From the NCBI GenBank assembly GCA_022478985.1, contig JAKSZP010007897.1, forward strand, positions 1 through 64,000: a DNA stretch of 64,000 nucleotides. Reading direction: 5' to 3'. A program made the position numbers and the translations under genes. This document shows positions 22,540 to 34,675 of this stretch, piece by piece; positions within the stretch are counted from its first letter, which is position 1; each line of letters starts with the position of its first letter. The notes under the pieces were generated by a model. The model was not told the origin of the DNA. It saw only the letters and a list, made by a program, of their open reading frames with translations, and did no database searches. Origin of the DNA: Massospora cicadina (Eukaryota; Entomophthoromycota; Entomophthoromycetes; Entomophthorales; Entomophthoraceae).

Positions 22540-23600
22540 ATACCCTCCCCAAGCATGCACCGTTGCTACCCATCATGTCCTTTCCCCATGTGCACAACAG
22601 TCAGCTGTTGTCTATATCCCGCATAGGCCTCATTCTTGCACTGTTGAATTTTTGCCCCCAGATTACATACTTTACAACAACAAAATAGATTTCTCCATCC
22701 ATAGGATAGTTTTGGTATACTTTACTTTATCAAGCACAGCAACACAGGCGTCAAATGGTGAAAACTTTGACAGGCTGAGATCACGTCACCCATGTTTTCA
22801 GCATGACTGGACACCAAAACTTTGGCACCAGAGTTCAACACACGTTCTGTGCTAATAAACTTTCCACCTGGTCAGCCTTCAAAGCAAACACCATCCGTTA
22901 GGCATGCCACATCTCATTGTGGCGCTCTTGGGATGCCTTGACAGTCATTAAGCACATGCTAGTGGAAGTGGACCAACTGGAGTCTAATGTCCCTGCTGCA
23001 GGGTACATCCTGCAAGGGGTCATAGGTGGGAAGATGTGTCTGCTTGTCTCAACTCATTAGTAAGACAACACAAGTATCAAGTTTGTGTTAAGTTAAAGGC
23101 AAAAAATATAATGGCGGGTGACACGTGCTCCACTGACTTTTTCTACAAATTCTTTGCACTGTTACAGTGCTTGTTCTACACACAGGTGATGAGGCTGGAC
23201 AACTTCGTCACAGAAACTCCAGCCAAAGTGGCAGTAGAAGTTCTAAACTTTTACTCCAAGTTGTATAAGTCTAAACTAGTTGAACCTGTTGCAATTGATG
23301 AGTTTCTTGATGGCGCACATATCCACACCATTTACCACTACCCAGAGTTAATAAAATTAGCAACTTGTGACGAAATCTGGTATGTTGTTTGCAGTGCACC
23401 GCACAGGAAGTGCCCGGGCCCAGATGGGATTCCATATGATTTCTACAAAAAATAGGTTGATTATTTCTCCTCACTAATGCTTGCCTCAATGAACAAATAT
23501 CTTTTAGAAACGCGCCTCCTTCCTAAGCCAGGAGGTCTACATGATAATGCTTTATAAGAAAGGGGATAAGATGGACTTGGAAAACTGGAGCCCATATCAC
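22540..23600 (+). pseudogene. LINE-B endonuclease end and ORF2 middle
   Basis: Resumes LINE-B after the insertion. 23036-23455 matches LINE-A: VRQHKYQVCVKLKAKN, TPAKVAVEVLNFYSKLYKSK (LINE-A: TPAKVAIKTQRYYSKLYRAK), FLDGAHIHTIYHYPE and RKCPGPDGIPYDFYKK (LINE-A reads CSGPDGIPYEFYKKY). The GPDGI segment opens the LINE reverse transcriptase. Stops separate the pieces. Confidence 0.8.
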
Positions 23601-24446
23601 TTACTAATACAGATACTATGTTAGTTTATAAAATTATGGCCAACCACCTAAGGGGAATTTGCTTCTGAAGTAATCTCCTCTAAGAAGTTCAGTTTTATCC
23701 CCAAGCAGTCAATATGGGACAACATACAAACCGTAGCCATTGTCTGCCAATCCACAGATACTGGGACACTTGTGTTCTTAGACCAACAAAAATCCTATGA
23801 TAGGGTCAACTGAGATTACCTCAAAGCCTGCATCCACAAATTCCACCTCCTCACTGGTTCATAAATTGGGTGACGTTGCTCACGAGTCTGCCACAATGGC
23901 TGCACGTTGCCCTGGTTTCCTTACTGACTTGGTTCACCCTCAAAGGGGTCTCCGCCAAGGTGACACTTTAAGTCCACTCTTATATAACTTCACAATTTAC
24001 CCACTTTTGCTCAGTGTGAATGCCCGCCTTGCAAGTGTCCATGTGCAGGGCCAAGCACATGTTAAGATGCTAGCATTTGCTGACGATTGTGTAGTTGGGA
24101 TGTCTAACAACCATGATGCACAAGCTCTGGAGGCAAATATCCAAGATTACTCCAGGGTCAGTAACGCCGCCCTTAATGTATCCAAAACAGAATTCAAGAT
24201 CCACAACTGATACCAAGCCTGCTGGTCAACAGCGCCCCGTAGTCAGCCTGCTTCAGCAGCTAGCTCTCTGGTTCACTTGCCCTGGCCACCCCATACCTCC
24301 CGCTTGTACTTTTTTTTGTGCCTAGACCCACTGTTGATCTGGTACGCCAAGTGGGAGTGTATCTGGAGGCGGGAGGGTACGCTTCATTTGTAATGGAGCA
24401 CCACATACTAGACAATGTCACAAAACGCATCTCCTATTTTAGAGCC
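23601..24446 (+). pseudogene. LINE-B reverse transcriptase core
   Basis: The main frame (23797-24210) holds GLRQGDTLSPLLYNF (family box QGDPLSP) and MLAFADDCVVGMSNN, the FADD catalytic box, intact at 24076-24087. Then come NIQDYSRVSNAALNVSKTEF and RQVGVYLEAGGYASFVM. The earlier SLTNTDT and FINWV pieces are frameshifted. Cut at 24446 by element H; it continues at 51653. Confidence 0.85.
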
Positions 24447-25510
24447 TGTAAGTCTTTGAGGATTTACTCTCTTATTAAATATAATCCTGTTTTAATAGTT
24501 GAGAAGAGTTTCAGTCAATATATCCTCAGTTCTTCTATGTATTTTATTATATTTTCTAACCATTATAAAGCTCACAAAGCTAAACAATAATACTTGACTC
24601 TTCTGAACTCAACTGAGTATTTATTCGCTCTCAAATAAGGAACTCTCCAGACTCAGGTAATAATAACAAGCTTCCCTGAACGCTTGTATACACTTTCCAA
24701 TATGAAGATCAAACTAAAGTAAGATGATATAAAACAAAATATGAATATATGTTAAGATGATTTTATTTTAGGGCCAGCCAACGGTATCTCATACCTCTAG
24801 GGCATTTCCTGGCCATACTCATCTATTAGATGAGTTCATTAAAGCCATGCCAATCCACTATGAAATATGGCAGTGTTTATTAAAAAATTCCTAAGTTAAT
24901 TCGTCCCTTGAATTACCTTAATTACAATCTTTTCTGGCCTGATTGGAGGCGCTACTACTCTTGTAATCAGGAAGATTTTTAGGCTTAATATTAGCACTCA
25001 GCAGTGTATATTCGCCTTTCAACGAGCCTGATTATGTTTCGTCATACAACTGATGAAATACAATAAATGGGAAGAAAGAATATATGGAACTCTAATAATG
25101 ATGCACCCCTAATTGGGATATTGGCAGGCCTCTCATTAGTACTAGGTACTCCTTTTTGGGCCATCCATGTGCAAGTACTATCATGCCAATTACGATGATC
25201 AACATACATAAAAAATATTCTTTAATCATATTTGCATTAAATTCAAAATGCAATTAAGTTTGTGCTGTAAATTCACTTGATTCACCCAAGTGGATCCCAT
25301 AATTGGTCATAATATTATTATATCATAGCTATTATTAGCTACAACAATCGGGTTGGTTAGATGCAATCAAGGCAGTTTTGAGGTGAATCTGATTTATCAT
25401 ATTATGTAGATAAATTGAGAAGGATCAAAGAATCCATCAATATGGTATTTTATCATTATTGATGGTTTTCTTGAAGAGTTTATTTTTGAGTCAACCATCA
25501 AAGTCTAACG
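24447..25510 (-). repeat. 3' LTR of element H
   Basis: 1064 bases. The plus strand begins TGTAAGTCTTTGAGG and ends AAGTCTAACG (the terminal A of AACA has become G). Matches 48967-49610 plus 51231-51652. Next to it at 25511-25523 the minus strand reads AAGCGGGGGGAAA, the polypurine tract. Confidence 0.85.
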
Positions 25511-25523
25511 TTTCCCCCCGCTT
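25511..25523 (-). promoter_or_regulatory. Polypurine tract of element H
   Basis: AAGCGGGGGGAAA on the minus strand directly upstream of the 3' LTR of H, fixing the minus orientation. Confidence 0.7.
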
Positions 25524-25727
25524 AACTGTTATAAACCCTGAGTTTCCCAATACTATCTTCAATATCTGTAAACAGTACCTCTTCTGACTACCTCAATTTC
25601 ATCACTTCTTTTAATCCTGAACAACGTTGTTGGTTTAACCAATTGGACAGGAATATGTGGAATTTTATGTTCCTAAGCTCCCCCCAGGAATCACAAATTG
25701 GGTCAACTTGATCCTGTGCCAACTTTA

Positions 25728-26492
25728 ATGATGTCTACTCAGCCTGAGACTATTGTTGTTGAGGAGGATAACCCTGCTATTGAGCATACTCAAGGATTGG
25801 TGGGTTACAAACTTTGGTCACGTTCTTCAACAATTCTTCCATCAGATACTTTTAGCTGCATTTTTGACCCTTGAGATACAAAATTCTCACTGCAATCTAT
25901 ATATCATGATGGTGTTTTCCTGGAAGATTTTATCTTCGCTCTTAACCATTTCCTGATGACTTGAGCCTATAATGAAGTACTGGTCTCATCATTCTATTTG
26001 CGGTGGGGTCAACTTATTGACCAAATGAAGGCTGAATATGAGCAGCTTTATAGTTTCATTTATCTTTTTATGGCTGAAGATGCAACTATACAAGCTCAAG
26101 ATTTTGTCCAAGTTGACGCCTTTGTGGAGCAGGTTCTCATTTCTTGGTTTACGCCACTTGGGAGTAGGCCCAATTTTTAATCTTTGGGCCTAAATAACCA
26201 TAATTTTCAGGATGTTCATTTCCGCTTGTCTGTATGGGCAGCTTTTGAGGCTATGCATCAGGATAGTGTGGATGAATATCACCCAAAAATGGCCTTACTC
26301 AGCCACCTTATGCATATTGATCCTGACTGGATGCCTTCATGCCAGTTGTTGCATGTACCCCCTTATCAAATGATGGATAGCCCAAGTTTATCATGTCTGA
26401 CTGGAGAAACTGGAAATATATCAGTACTGGACTTATTTCTTAGTCACCTGTATTCTCCTGGGAGCTTGCTTTCCACCCGATTGCAGGCTTGA
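25728..26492 (+). pseudogene. Antisense accessory reading frame of element H, unknown function
   Basis: A coherent plus-strand frame of about 254 codons, opposite to the H genes, between the integrase end and the 3' LTR. Start ATGATGTCTACTCAGCCTGA. Pieces: VVEEDNPAIEHTQGLVGYKL, YHDGVFLEDFIFALNHFLMT, FYLRWGQLIDQMKAEYEQLY, DFVQVDAFVEQVLISWFTP, DVHFRLSVWAAFEAMHQDS. Only three in-frame stops (two TGA, one TAA), fewer than in H pol. No motif recognised. Some plant Ty3 elements, such as maize Grande, carry an antisense gene in this place; homology is not shown here. Confidence 0.55.
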
Positions 26493-26879
26493 TCAGACCA
26501 CAGTTAACAGTTTTGTGTCTCTCCTATCAAGCATTCTCTGGGAATTGTCTACAACTAGTACATGGCGCACCTTGCTCTATTATTGTACAGCCCCTTTTCT
26601 TGTTACTCAACAATTTGGTGCGCGCAGATGAGGAATCTGGTTCCATGTCCCCCCCTTCGAAGCAGAGGAATAAAAACATTGATGATTTATTTTTTACCAA
26701 TATATTTATTTTTATAATATAAATTTTATAATTTTATCGTATGTATATACCTTTATTATAATATATATTTTTTAAATATAAATTTGTTTATTTTATTTTT
26801 TCCCCATACTTATTATCTTCTTATATTTGTGCATATTCTTTTTTCTAATCAGCCCTATTTTTAAATTTTCTTAGTAATT
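26493..26879. other. AT-rich spacer in element H
   Basis: Very AT-rich stretch, especially 26690-26870, with long T and A runs and no supportable frame or repeat. It lies between the antisense frame and the integrase C-terminus of H. Confidence 0.5.
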
Positions 26880-28050
26880 TTGCATGGACTCAATTATAAA
26901 TTACGGCCTGTTTAACCTTTTTGATGGTGTAAACAAACCTTGAGGTCTTCTCAATAATCATAAATGGCCAACCCAAATGTGATTTAGCTTCCATAATCAT
27001 CCCAATCCGTGCGTATTGAAGAATAGTACCTCATCACTAACTTCAAGTTTGGTCAAATCATATTGATATTTTATATCTTTTTCATTTTGGGCCTTTTTAG
27101 CAGCAAAAACTGTTGTCAGAGGCTTGAGCTTGCAGTTTATTTAGGGTTTTTAAAAAGCTTCTTAACATATTGAGGAAAATGCTCTCACCAGGATCTTTTA
27201 GGTATGAATATAGCAGTTATGGCAGAGCTGGATGTCTACCATATAGAACCTGGAAAGGTGACATTTTGTTGCAGAGTGATATGATATGTTGTAAGCAAAC
27301 ATGCTGAGCTTAGAAATGTGCTCCATTCAAATGGTTTGCCTGAGGTTAGCTTATAGACAATGTTTACAAGTGTACCATTTATGCGCTCAACCATTCCATT
27401 TGTCTCTGGATGGTAGGAAGCAGAGAGCACACTTATCACTCCCATCAATTGGTTAAGCTTCATGATAAAGTTGGCAGTAAAATTAAACTCCAATATCATT
27501 CAGAATAACCTGTGGACAACCATGTTTGTGGATAACATTATCAAGGATATACTTGGCCTTCATTGCCGAATCTAATTCAAAAATAGCCTTGGCTTCAACC
27601 CACTTAGTCAAGTGATCAATAGCCACGATGATGTACTTGGCTCTGGAATTGCTAGTGGGAAGTGGTATGACAACATCTATGAATACAGTATGCCAAGAAA
27701 ATTTAAGGCCAAACGAGCAGGTAAGATGTGCTCTTTCAGAACAGTTTTTCGCCTTGGCATTCAGCGCAACACTCCAGTGTCTCTTAAATATTGAAGTGCA
27801 TCAACTCCCAGTAGTAATATCTTTTATATATTTCTTCGTTTTCTTGAATCCATCATGTCATATGGCCTTATGAGCTTTCATTATAAGATCCATTTGTGCT
27901 GAGGGTCAAGATAAAATGACATTTTTTCCTTTAATCATTTTGTATAATGTTTATTTTCAACAAAAAGTGTTTTTACATAGATCCATGAGCATTTATTGGA
28001 CAGATTTGGGCTCATATTGAAATTCTCTACTGACCAATTTTTAAAACAGC
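26880..28050 (-). pseudogene. Element H integrase
   Basis: Minus-strand integrase with frameshifts. The 27236-27499 frame has SASYHPETNGMVERINGTLV, the region of the catalytic Glu, intact. 27590-27800 in other frames covers the first core strands. The far end (26880-26960) corresponds to the HAKYLK segment of the GPF-type C-terminal domain seen in J and K. No chromodomain visible. Confidence 0.8.
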
Positions 28051-28369
28051 TCATCTGCAGACAAACTGACGGCGGCGATTATAGGTAAATGGGATAAGTA
28101 GTCAACATTTTGGTGCTTCAATCCTGCACAATGTTTAATCATGTAAGTATAGGATTAAAGCTTTAATGCCCACCGCGCTATTCATCCCTCTGGTTCCTTC
28201 AAGTTGTTCAACCATCTTTTGGATGAATTATATGTTGCAACTGTAAAGTGAGTGCCATGTAGATAAACCCAAAATTGCTGGTATAAGTATATGACCGCCA
28301 AGAATTCCTGTTCTGTCACTGTGTAGTTTCACTTGTAGATGTTTAATATCCAACTAGAAAAGGCAATAG
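28051..28369 (-). pseudogene. Element H RNase H, downstream part
   Basis: The minus strand reads AFSSWILNIYK, NYTVTEQEFLAVIYLYQQF, YLHGTHFTV, then HCAGLKHQNVDYLSHLP. The upstream half lies across element J, at 41308-41430. Joining 41308 to 28369 restores GEEHPIAF in frame across the J insertion point. Confidence 0.82.
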
Positions 28370-29504
28370 TGTGTTTTTGGGATTTTTGACCACATTTCCA
28401 GATGTCTAGATTAACATGGGTTGCTAGGGGATAATTCCCAATAGCGAGTGAATTGGATATCAGTTGACCTCAATTTCAGGTTAACAATGTTTGGGGGATT
28501 TTAGGTAATTCTCCTGGTTTGTATCCATTTGGGATCAATCTGGGTGAATACTTAAGATCTTGTTGGGCAGAGTTGCTGATGCAATGGGGACATCTAATAG
28601 TTGATTGATGATTAACTATCTAGTGTACTGATTGGGATTGGTTAAGTTTCATCACTGACCAATTTGGGAATATTAGGAGCAAGTTGCAAGGCGAGTAATG
28701 CTTCCTGCAAATAGAAAATTGATCAGTTGGTTTGTGACCTGCCTTAATGGGTAACAAGTCACATTACCTAAGCAGGTCGCTTGACAAATATGGTTTGTAT
28801 ACTGGGATCGAGTAGAAAACGTTAGGGGCAATTTTAAGACTCTTTCCATTTTAGGTCTTGAGGATGTCTGATGATGGAATCTGAACCAGGATGGTGAAGA
28901 CCATCGCTGATGAGATGACACAGGGTAAAACAATGGCAAAAACTGCCGTTTCATTGTTGAGGCTCCAAACAAGGGTTGGGCGCTGAATTCCCTCTATAGA
29001 TTCCCTTGAGAATTTACTTATTAAGAAACAGACTTTATGACAATATAAAGAAAAAATACAGTGATTAAAAGAATCATAATTAGTCTTAGTTCTATTAATC
29101 TTCAAGAAAGTTATTGCTGTATACTTTTATTGGGAACTCTTTAGAAGAATAGAAATAATGATGAGGATCCTGAGAAAAGAAGCTGAGCTGAGATGGGAAT
29201 TGCTGCCAACTTTTTGTCACCAGAGAGAGGCCATAAACTATGATCTAAGCGTGGATCAAGTTAGGCGATAAAGGGTCAGAATCCTTACGGTTGACATCTA
29301 GAGTACTTTTAGGAGGAATACTAGTCAAGCGTTGGACCAGAAACATGTGATATATTCAACTACAGATAATGGTCTTCATATTATTATCAATCATATATTA
29401 TATATAATCATACATTACAAGGTGTGCACAAACCAAACCTGTACAGTTGTCAATTAAAGGGCTAATATTTGTGAATGAGCTGCGAAGCCCCTAGAACTTT
29501 AACA
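28370..29504 (+). repeat. 5' LTR of element J
   Basis: Starts TGTGTTTTTGGG and ends ACTTTAACA. Clearly matches 40183-41307, for example CTAGGGGATAATTCCC followed by ATAGCGAGTGAATTGGAT, and the AAGAAGCTGAGCTGAGATGG block. Frames inside it (28673-29105 minus) are not genes. Confidence 0.85.
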
Positions 29505-29506
29505 AT

Positions 29507-29524
29507 TGGTGCGCACTACAGGGG
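29507..29524 (+). promoter_or_regulatory. Primer-binding site of element J
   Basis: TGGTGCGCACTACAGGGG, two bases after the LTR. Same 18-mer as K and F except one base (CGC for CTC). Probably the same tRNA primer class. Confidence 0.75.
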
Positions 29525-29549
29525 TTGTAGTTGAGTAGGATATACTAGG

Positions 29550-30010
29550 ACAAAGTGTCATACAAGGACGAGTTAAGTAAATTCTGGACAGAGTTGGCAA
29601 CCATCAACAAGAACGCCTTGAATTATGTGGATCATCGAGAATTGGCTGCCTTGAAGGAGAGAGTTACCAAGATTGAGGAAGAAGTCAGAGATGTTATCCA
29701 TTTTTTGCAATAATTTACTCAAAAAATAACTTCATTTTAAAAAGGAAGAATGAGATTTTCTTGAGAAGTTTTATTGAAAACGGAATGGGAAGTGGATCAC
29801 GTTATATTGCATCCAGCTCAGAAGTGGAGCAACTAGTGAAGTATATTGAAGAACTGAAGAATCAGAAATTTGAATGTGACCCCTATATAACAATTGATGC
29901 CAAAGAAAATACTCAATATTTGGGAAAATTGACTTTAAGCCTAGATATAGAACTTTCTAGTGCTGCAAGAAAACCTCTTCAACTGGTCACCTGCTTAAGA
30001 TTAAGATAAT
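29550..30010 (+). pseudogene. Element J gag, N-terminal part
   Basis: Reads YKDELSKFWTELATINKNAL, then REL-AALKERVTKIEEEVRDVI, a coiled-coil-like segment, and stops at about 29712. The same segment in K reads YKEELWKLLAEL and LEEHVIQVEEVIEQ, so J and K share a gag lineage. The 29761-30009 frame continues without recognised motifs. The rest of gag and protease is not visible up to 31080. Confidence 0.6.
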
Positions 30011-31079
30011 CAACAGGGCCAACTCATGTTGAAATTGGATTCTCTTGAAATAGTCCCACGGATCAGCAGGGCCAACTTGATTTGAAATTAGGTCCACTTG
30101 CAATAGACCCAAGGAGTGAGGTGTTTAGATGAGACACTAGATGATACATTGGATGAGTTTACATGGAAATCAATAAACTCATAGTAATAGATTAGAATAC
30201 CAATGAAGTGAACGAGGTCAAAAAATGAAACGATTGATCCAAGTTAGTGGAGGGAATTGTTTGACCTAATATTATTCAATCAATGAGGCAGAAATTGCTG
30301 GATACGAGGATCATCATTTCAAGGTAAATTGGATGAAGTTAACGTTACTATATCAATATGTGTGATTAAAGGATCGTTTCCAGAGCCATCAGTGGATTTA
30401 TCTCAAGCGTTTTGGATGGTAAAGTATGCCAAAAATCGTTTTTAAGAGAAAAACAATAAGAACAATCAAAAGGATCTGACAATTAACAAATAATTCACAC
30501 TTTATGAGATACGTAGACTCAAGTTTCAGTTGCTGAAATATGAAATAGGACCTGTCAGAAGAATGACAAGACTGGATTGAAGGTCCATTGAATGGAAACA
30601 TTATGAGTATTGCGAAAGTCAGCTTTTGTTGCCTATATATGAAGAAACAGCGCTGCTGGTCGTATAGTAAAGAAGGTCAATACTAAAAAACTGAAAGTAT
30701 TAAATCTAAAAGAAATTAATTGCAATGTTCCCAAATGACCGTTGAACCATTACAATGTTTATGTCCTTGTATTTAGGTTAAGTACTAAAAGAGGACCACT
30801 GAATCAATCTAGATTGTTAAATCTTAAGAGAATAAGATTTTGAACCATGAAAATTGGTAGGTCAAAGTATACCTAGGAATCAGTTTGGATGAAAGGGAAA
30901 AGAAGGACCTCTGACCTAATTGTAGTTTAATTCTCATTTCAAAATAAAAATACAAAAAATACATAAAATATCAAATAAAATTTTATTGGTCTATAATTTA
31001 TAGCCTAAAATTGGTTAGATTGCCAGAATAAGTTGCTAAGAGTATCAATCTATTGGTTTATTAAGAGCAACACACTGAT
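30011..31079 (+). other. Decayed gag-pol linker of J with a direct repeat
   Basis: No readable capsid, knuckle or protease. It contains the first copy (30776-30883) of a 108-base repeat whose second copy is 33753-33859, just after pol. An AT-rich stretch follows at 30940-31010. Confidence 0.45.
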
Positions 31080-32100
31080 CTGATGGAAAGACAGCAGGAG
31101 GAGGTTCTCAAGTTATTCAACTAGTATTGGGAAGTATTCTCCTAGGATGACCACAATTTGGGATGTGCAAGGAATGTGATCCACAAAGTCAACACAATGG
31201 AAATTTTGCCAATCAGGATGAGAACATTTTAATGGCTGCAGGTAGCCAAAACTGTAGTGGAGAAAGGAACTAGTAGACTAGTAAGGCATGAACTGATAGT
31301 TACATCATCAAGTCATTGGGTGATCCCTATCCTTATTGTGAAGAAGAAGGACAGCTCTAACTGGGTGGTGATCAATTATTAGAAGCTGAATAAGATTGCT
31401 AAGAAGGATTTGTATACACTACCACAAATTGTAATGCACTAGATCGATTGGGAGAAGTAAAGTACTTCTATGCAATAGACTAATATTGGGATATTGACAA
31501 ATTTATTTGCCAAGGGAAGACTAAGAGAAATGCGTGATTGTCACCATGTGGGGGCTATATCAACTGATGAGGATGCCCCAGGGTCTGTGCAATGCGCCTG
31601 CGACATTCCAGAGGGCCATGGATGATATCTTAAGTGACATGAAGTTGCCATGTGTCCTGGTGTAATTGGACAATATAAATGTGTTCAGTAAAACATTCAA
31701 TGACCCTTTACACCACTTGGAGGAAGTTTTTCAAGTGCTTATTCAAAGCTAGCTGAAGATCAAGCTGAGGAATTGCCACTTCTTAAAGAAAGAGTTCTAA
31801 ATCTGGATTTATAATCAAATCTAGTGGACTGCAGTCTCAAGCCCCAAAAATTGAAGCCATAGAGCGAATGGCTATACCAAAGCTTGTCCAAGATATCCAA
31901 GAGTATTCTGGAATGGTCAGATACTATTGGAAGTTCATTTGGGATTTTGCAAGAATCACTGAGCCCCTCTTCCAATTACTGAAGGATCCAAAAAGGATTC
32001 ATTTGGAGTGAAGAGGCCCAAAACCCTTTTGATGAGTTATTCCAGTATTTAATAGATTCTCCAATTTTGAAATATCTGAATTTTGATCAAGAATTTATGA
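31080..32100 (+). pseudogene. Element J reverse transcriptase
   Basis: Readable across stops: QQEEVLKLFN, SSHWVIPILIVKKKDSSNWV (motif 1-2), ATFQRAMD-like remains, then LDNINVFSKTFNDPLHHLEE. The catalytic YLDD is ruined: Tyr is TAA and the last Asp is Asn (near 31660-31675). Downstream is WSEEAQNPFDELFQYLIDSP, the connection region. Confidence 0.8.
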
Positions 32101-32480
32101 TACAAACTGATGCTTCATTAAGGATCGGTGCCATCCTGAGCTAAGTGGATGAGCTTGTGGATGAACATCCAGTGGCATATGTGAGCTGGACACTCTCAGC
32201 AGCTTAGAGGAATTACACTGTGACTGAGAGTGAATGTCTTGCAGTCATTTACGCCTGTAAACAGTTTTAGGTGCATATAGTATGGAATGCACTTCAAAGT
32301 GGAGATGGATTACTTCTCATTGCATTGGCTACACAATTTAAGAGGACCGGAAGGATGACTGGCCCAATGGGCATTAAAGCTACAGGCTTATGATTGTGAG
32401 ATAGTCTAATGAGCTGAAGCTTACCATCAGAATGTTGTTGGCTTACTGAGGTTACCAATGGCTCAAGTGGTATACCAGCA
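32080..32480 (+). pseudogene. Element J RNase H
   Basis: Reads EFMIQTDASLRIGAILS, PVAYVSWTLSAA, stop, RNYTVTESECLAVIYACKQF and later AYHQNVVGLLRLPMA. The first catalytic Asp and the Glu are kept. Confidence 0.8.
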
Positions 32481-32639
32481 AGCGGATAAGCTATTCCAGA
32501 GAATGGTCAAAGGAGAAATTGGGAATGAGCCCCTTTTATGTCCAAGGTGCACTTCAGAAAGTGATGGAAAACACTGAGACCATGGATGGACTAGTTTTTC
32601 AAGATGATCGATGGGAAGCAATTATTATTTCCAAAACTG

Positions 32640-33660
32640 ATGGAAAGAGTGGCAATTGTTCAAGTTGCATGTAAGATCGTTGGGCATGGAAGCCTACAGA
32701 AGACAACCAATCACATTCAACAGTAGATTACTAGGAGTCTATCAACTATGATTAGCGGATTATCTAGATTGTTGTTTGGAGAGTCAGTTGTACAAGCTTC
32801 ACAAGAACACGACTTGATACTGACTGTCCCTCCCTGAATTTGCTTGGCATATGGTGTTCATCAACATGATGGGACCATTAACCATGAGTACCAGGGGTCA
32901 TATACATCATAATTGCAATTCACCATCTGACGAGATGGATTGAGACAAAGGCCCTGGCAAAAGTAGACGATACAAGCACGGCAAGGTTTATCCTAGATCA
33001 AGTAGCATACCAACATGGTTGCCCGCAGGTCTTGTTGAGCAATAATGGAACAAATTTAATGTCTCATGTGATCCCACAATTGAATGATATGATGGAAATC
33101 TGAGGTGTCGTGTCTGTACCATACCATCTGGAGACAAATGGAATGTTGGAACGGATCAATGGAACTCTAGCCATCACACCGAGTAAGCTATTGCATGGAG
33201 AACGTCACATAAGGAATGTACCTTAGTTCAATGACATTTGCATACAACATAAGTCATCATATGGTGACAGGAAAAACGCCATTAGAGTTGCTATATGTAA
33301 GAAAGGCCGCGTTGCCGCCAATTCTATATTTGGTGGTGGAACCAACATTGGGGAAGAGTGCTGAGCTTTACCTGACCCAAAACTTCAAACATCCTGATTG
33401 AAATTCAATCACAAGCATTAGATACATCTTAAAGAAAAAGATCAGAGCAAAAATGATGGATGATAAGAACTTACAGGCCTTAGTAGTATACCAAATATAC
33501 AAAAGAGTTGCCTATTGTGATATACATGGTTTTGGGAGAAGAAACAAGATAGATGCATTGTGGTTGGGTCCGTTTGAGACTATTGCCAATATGGTGATGG
33601 ACGCATATTCCATCAAGTACCTCTTGGATGGAAGGTTAGTACAATGAGTCCATGCTAAGT
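32640..33660 (+). pseudogene. Element J integrase with GPF-type C-terminus
   Basis: The core is readable around 32850-33180 with frame changes. ETNGMLERINGTLA holds the catalytic Glu. The 33216-33401 frame (TFAYNISHHMVTGKTPLELL) is the segment after the core, and 33453-33647 (DALWLGPFETIANMVMDAYS, then KYLLDGR) is the GPF domain, ending in HAKYLKQW at 33660. No chromodomain follows. Confidence 0.82.
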
Positions 33661-34670
33661 ATTTAAAGCAGTGGATCAATGAAAAAAACAAATAATAAAG
33701 AGTGTTCTCAAAGGACTGCTGACCCATTAAAATGGTTATCTCCTGATGATTTGGTTAAGTCTGAAAATCGGACCACTGAACCAAACTAGATGGTTAAGAC
33801 TTAAAAACAAGACCTCTAAACCATAGAAACTGGTAGGTCTAAGTATACCTAGGAATCAGCATGGGGGAATAAATAAAAAATTTACGCTGAATTGAGTGAA
33901 GGTCAAGTTACATATAAAAAAGAAAAAAAATATAAAAGATTGATAAAAATATAGTAGTAAAAAATATTAAAAACGCACAGAAAAAAGGTATATTTTTATA
34001 AATTTTTATTGATTATCCGTAACTCAGGAATGTTTCCTCACATGTCGCCTCTTAGGGAAGGAAAGATGGATCGCAGTAGGAGTAAACAAACTGGTAAAAT
34101 CTATGTGAGATCAGATTCTAGCAAGGTCTATCCTAATAGAAGCCAAGTTTGCTGAGTGGCGGCTGATCCCTGTGAGAACGCAACTAGGGAGAGAGAGATG
34201 GAAATGTCAGTATTTTCCAAGTGTGATACCCCAGATCAGTGAGGGAAGTAGCAGAACAAGATGAGGCAGTTAGCAAATATCCCTGAGTAATACCAATATA
34301 TCACTAGAGCCAAAAGATTGGGCTTGAGTGCTTTCTGACGGGCTCCATCAAGAACATGGGACATATGAGCCAGTATCAAGCAAGAAATACTAGGCAGGGT
34401 TGCCAAATCATGCCCCCAATCAAAGGCATCAGGAGAAGGTACCAATGGGACGTGCCAGAAATGAGATAGTCATTCAGGGAGCAAATGACATCCCGCAGAC
34501 AATGACTATGAGTTTCTTGGAAGCAAAAGCAGAATGAGAGATGGAAGCTGGGAGAGGTGGGAAGCTTTGTAGCCCAACTTCAAAGAACTTGGCTGGCAAA
34601 GCAAAGAGCATAGACTGCAACGTTTTTATCTAGAATTTTTCAAGATCGAAGGGGTTAAGAGCTATGGATA
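33661..34670 (+). other. 3' untranslated region of J, left of K
   Basis: Holds the second copy (33753-33859) of the 108-base repeat and an AT-rich block (33880-34015). No supported gene. Element K starts at 34676; the region continues at 39108. Confidence 0.5.
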
Positions 34671-34675
34671 GAGCC

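Noticed and set aside
25140..25160. AGTACTAGGTACTCC in the H LTR as a third micro-insertion core
   Set aside because: Matches only the first eight bases of the core, has no T run or flanking duplication, and is present in both H LTRs.
28673..29105. Minus-strand frames in the 5' LTR of J
   Set aside because: Inside a defined LTR and not open in the 3' LTR copy.
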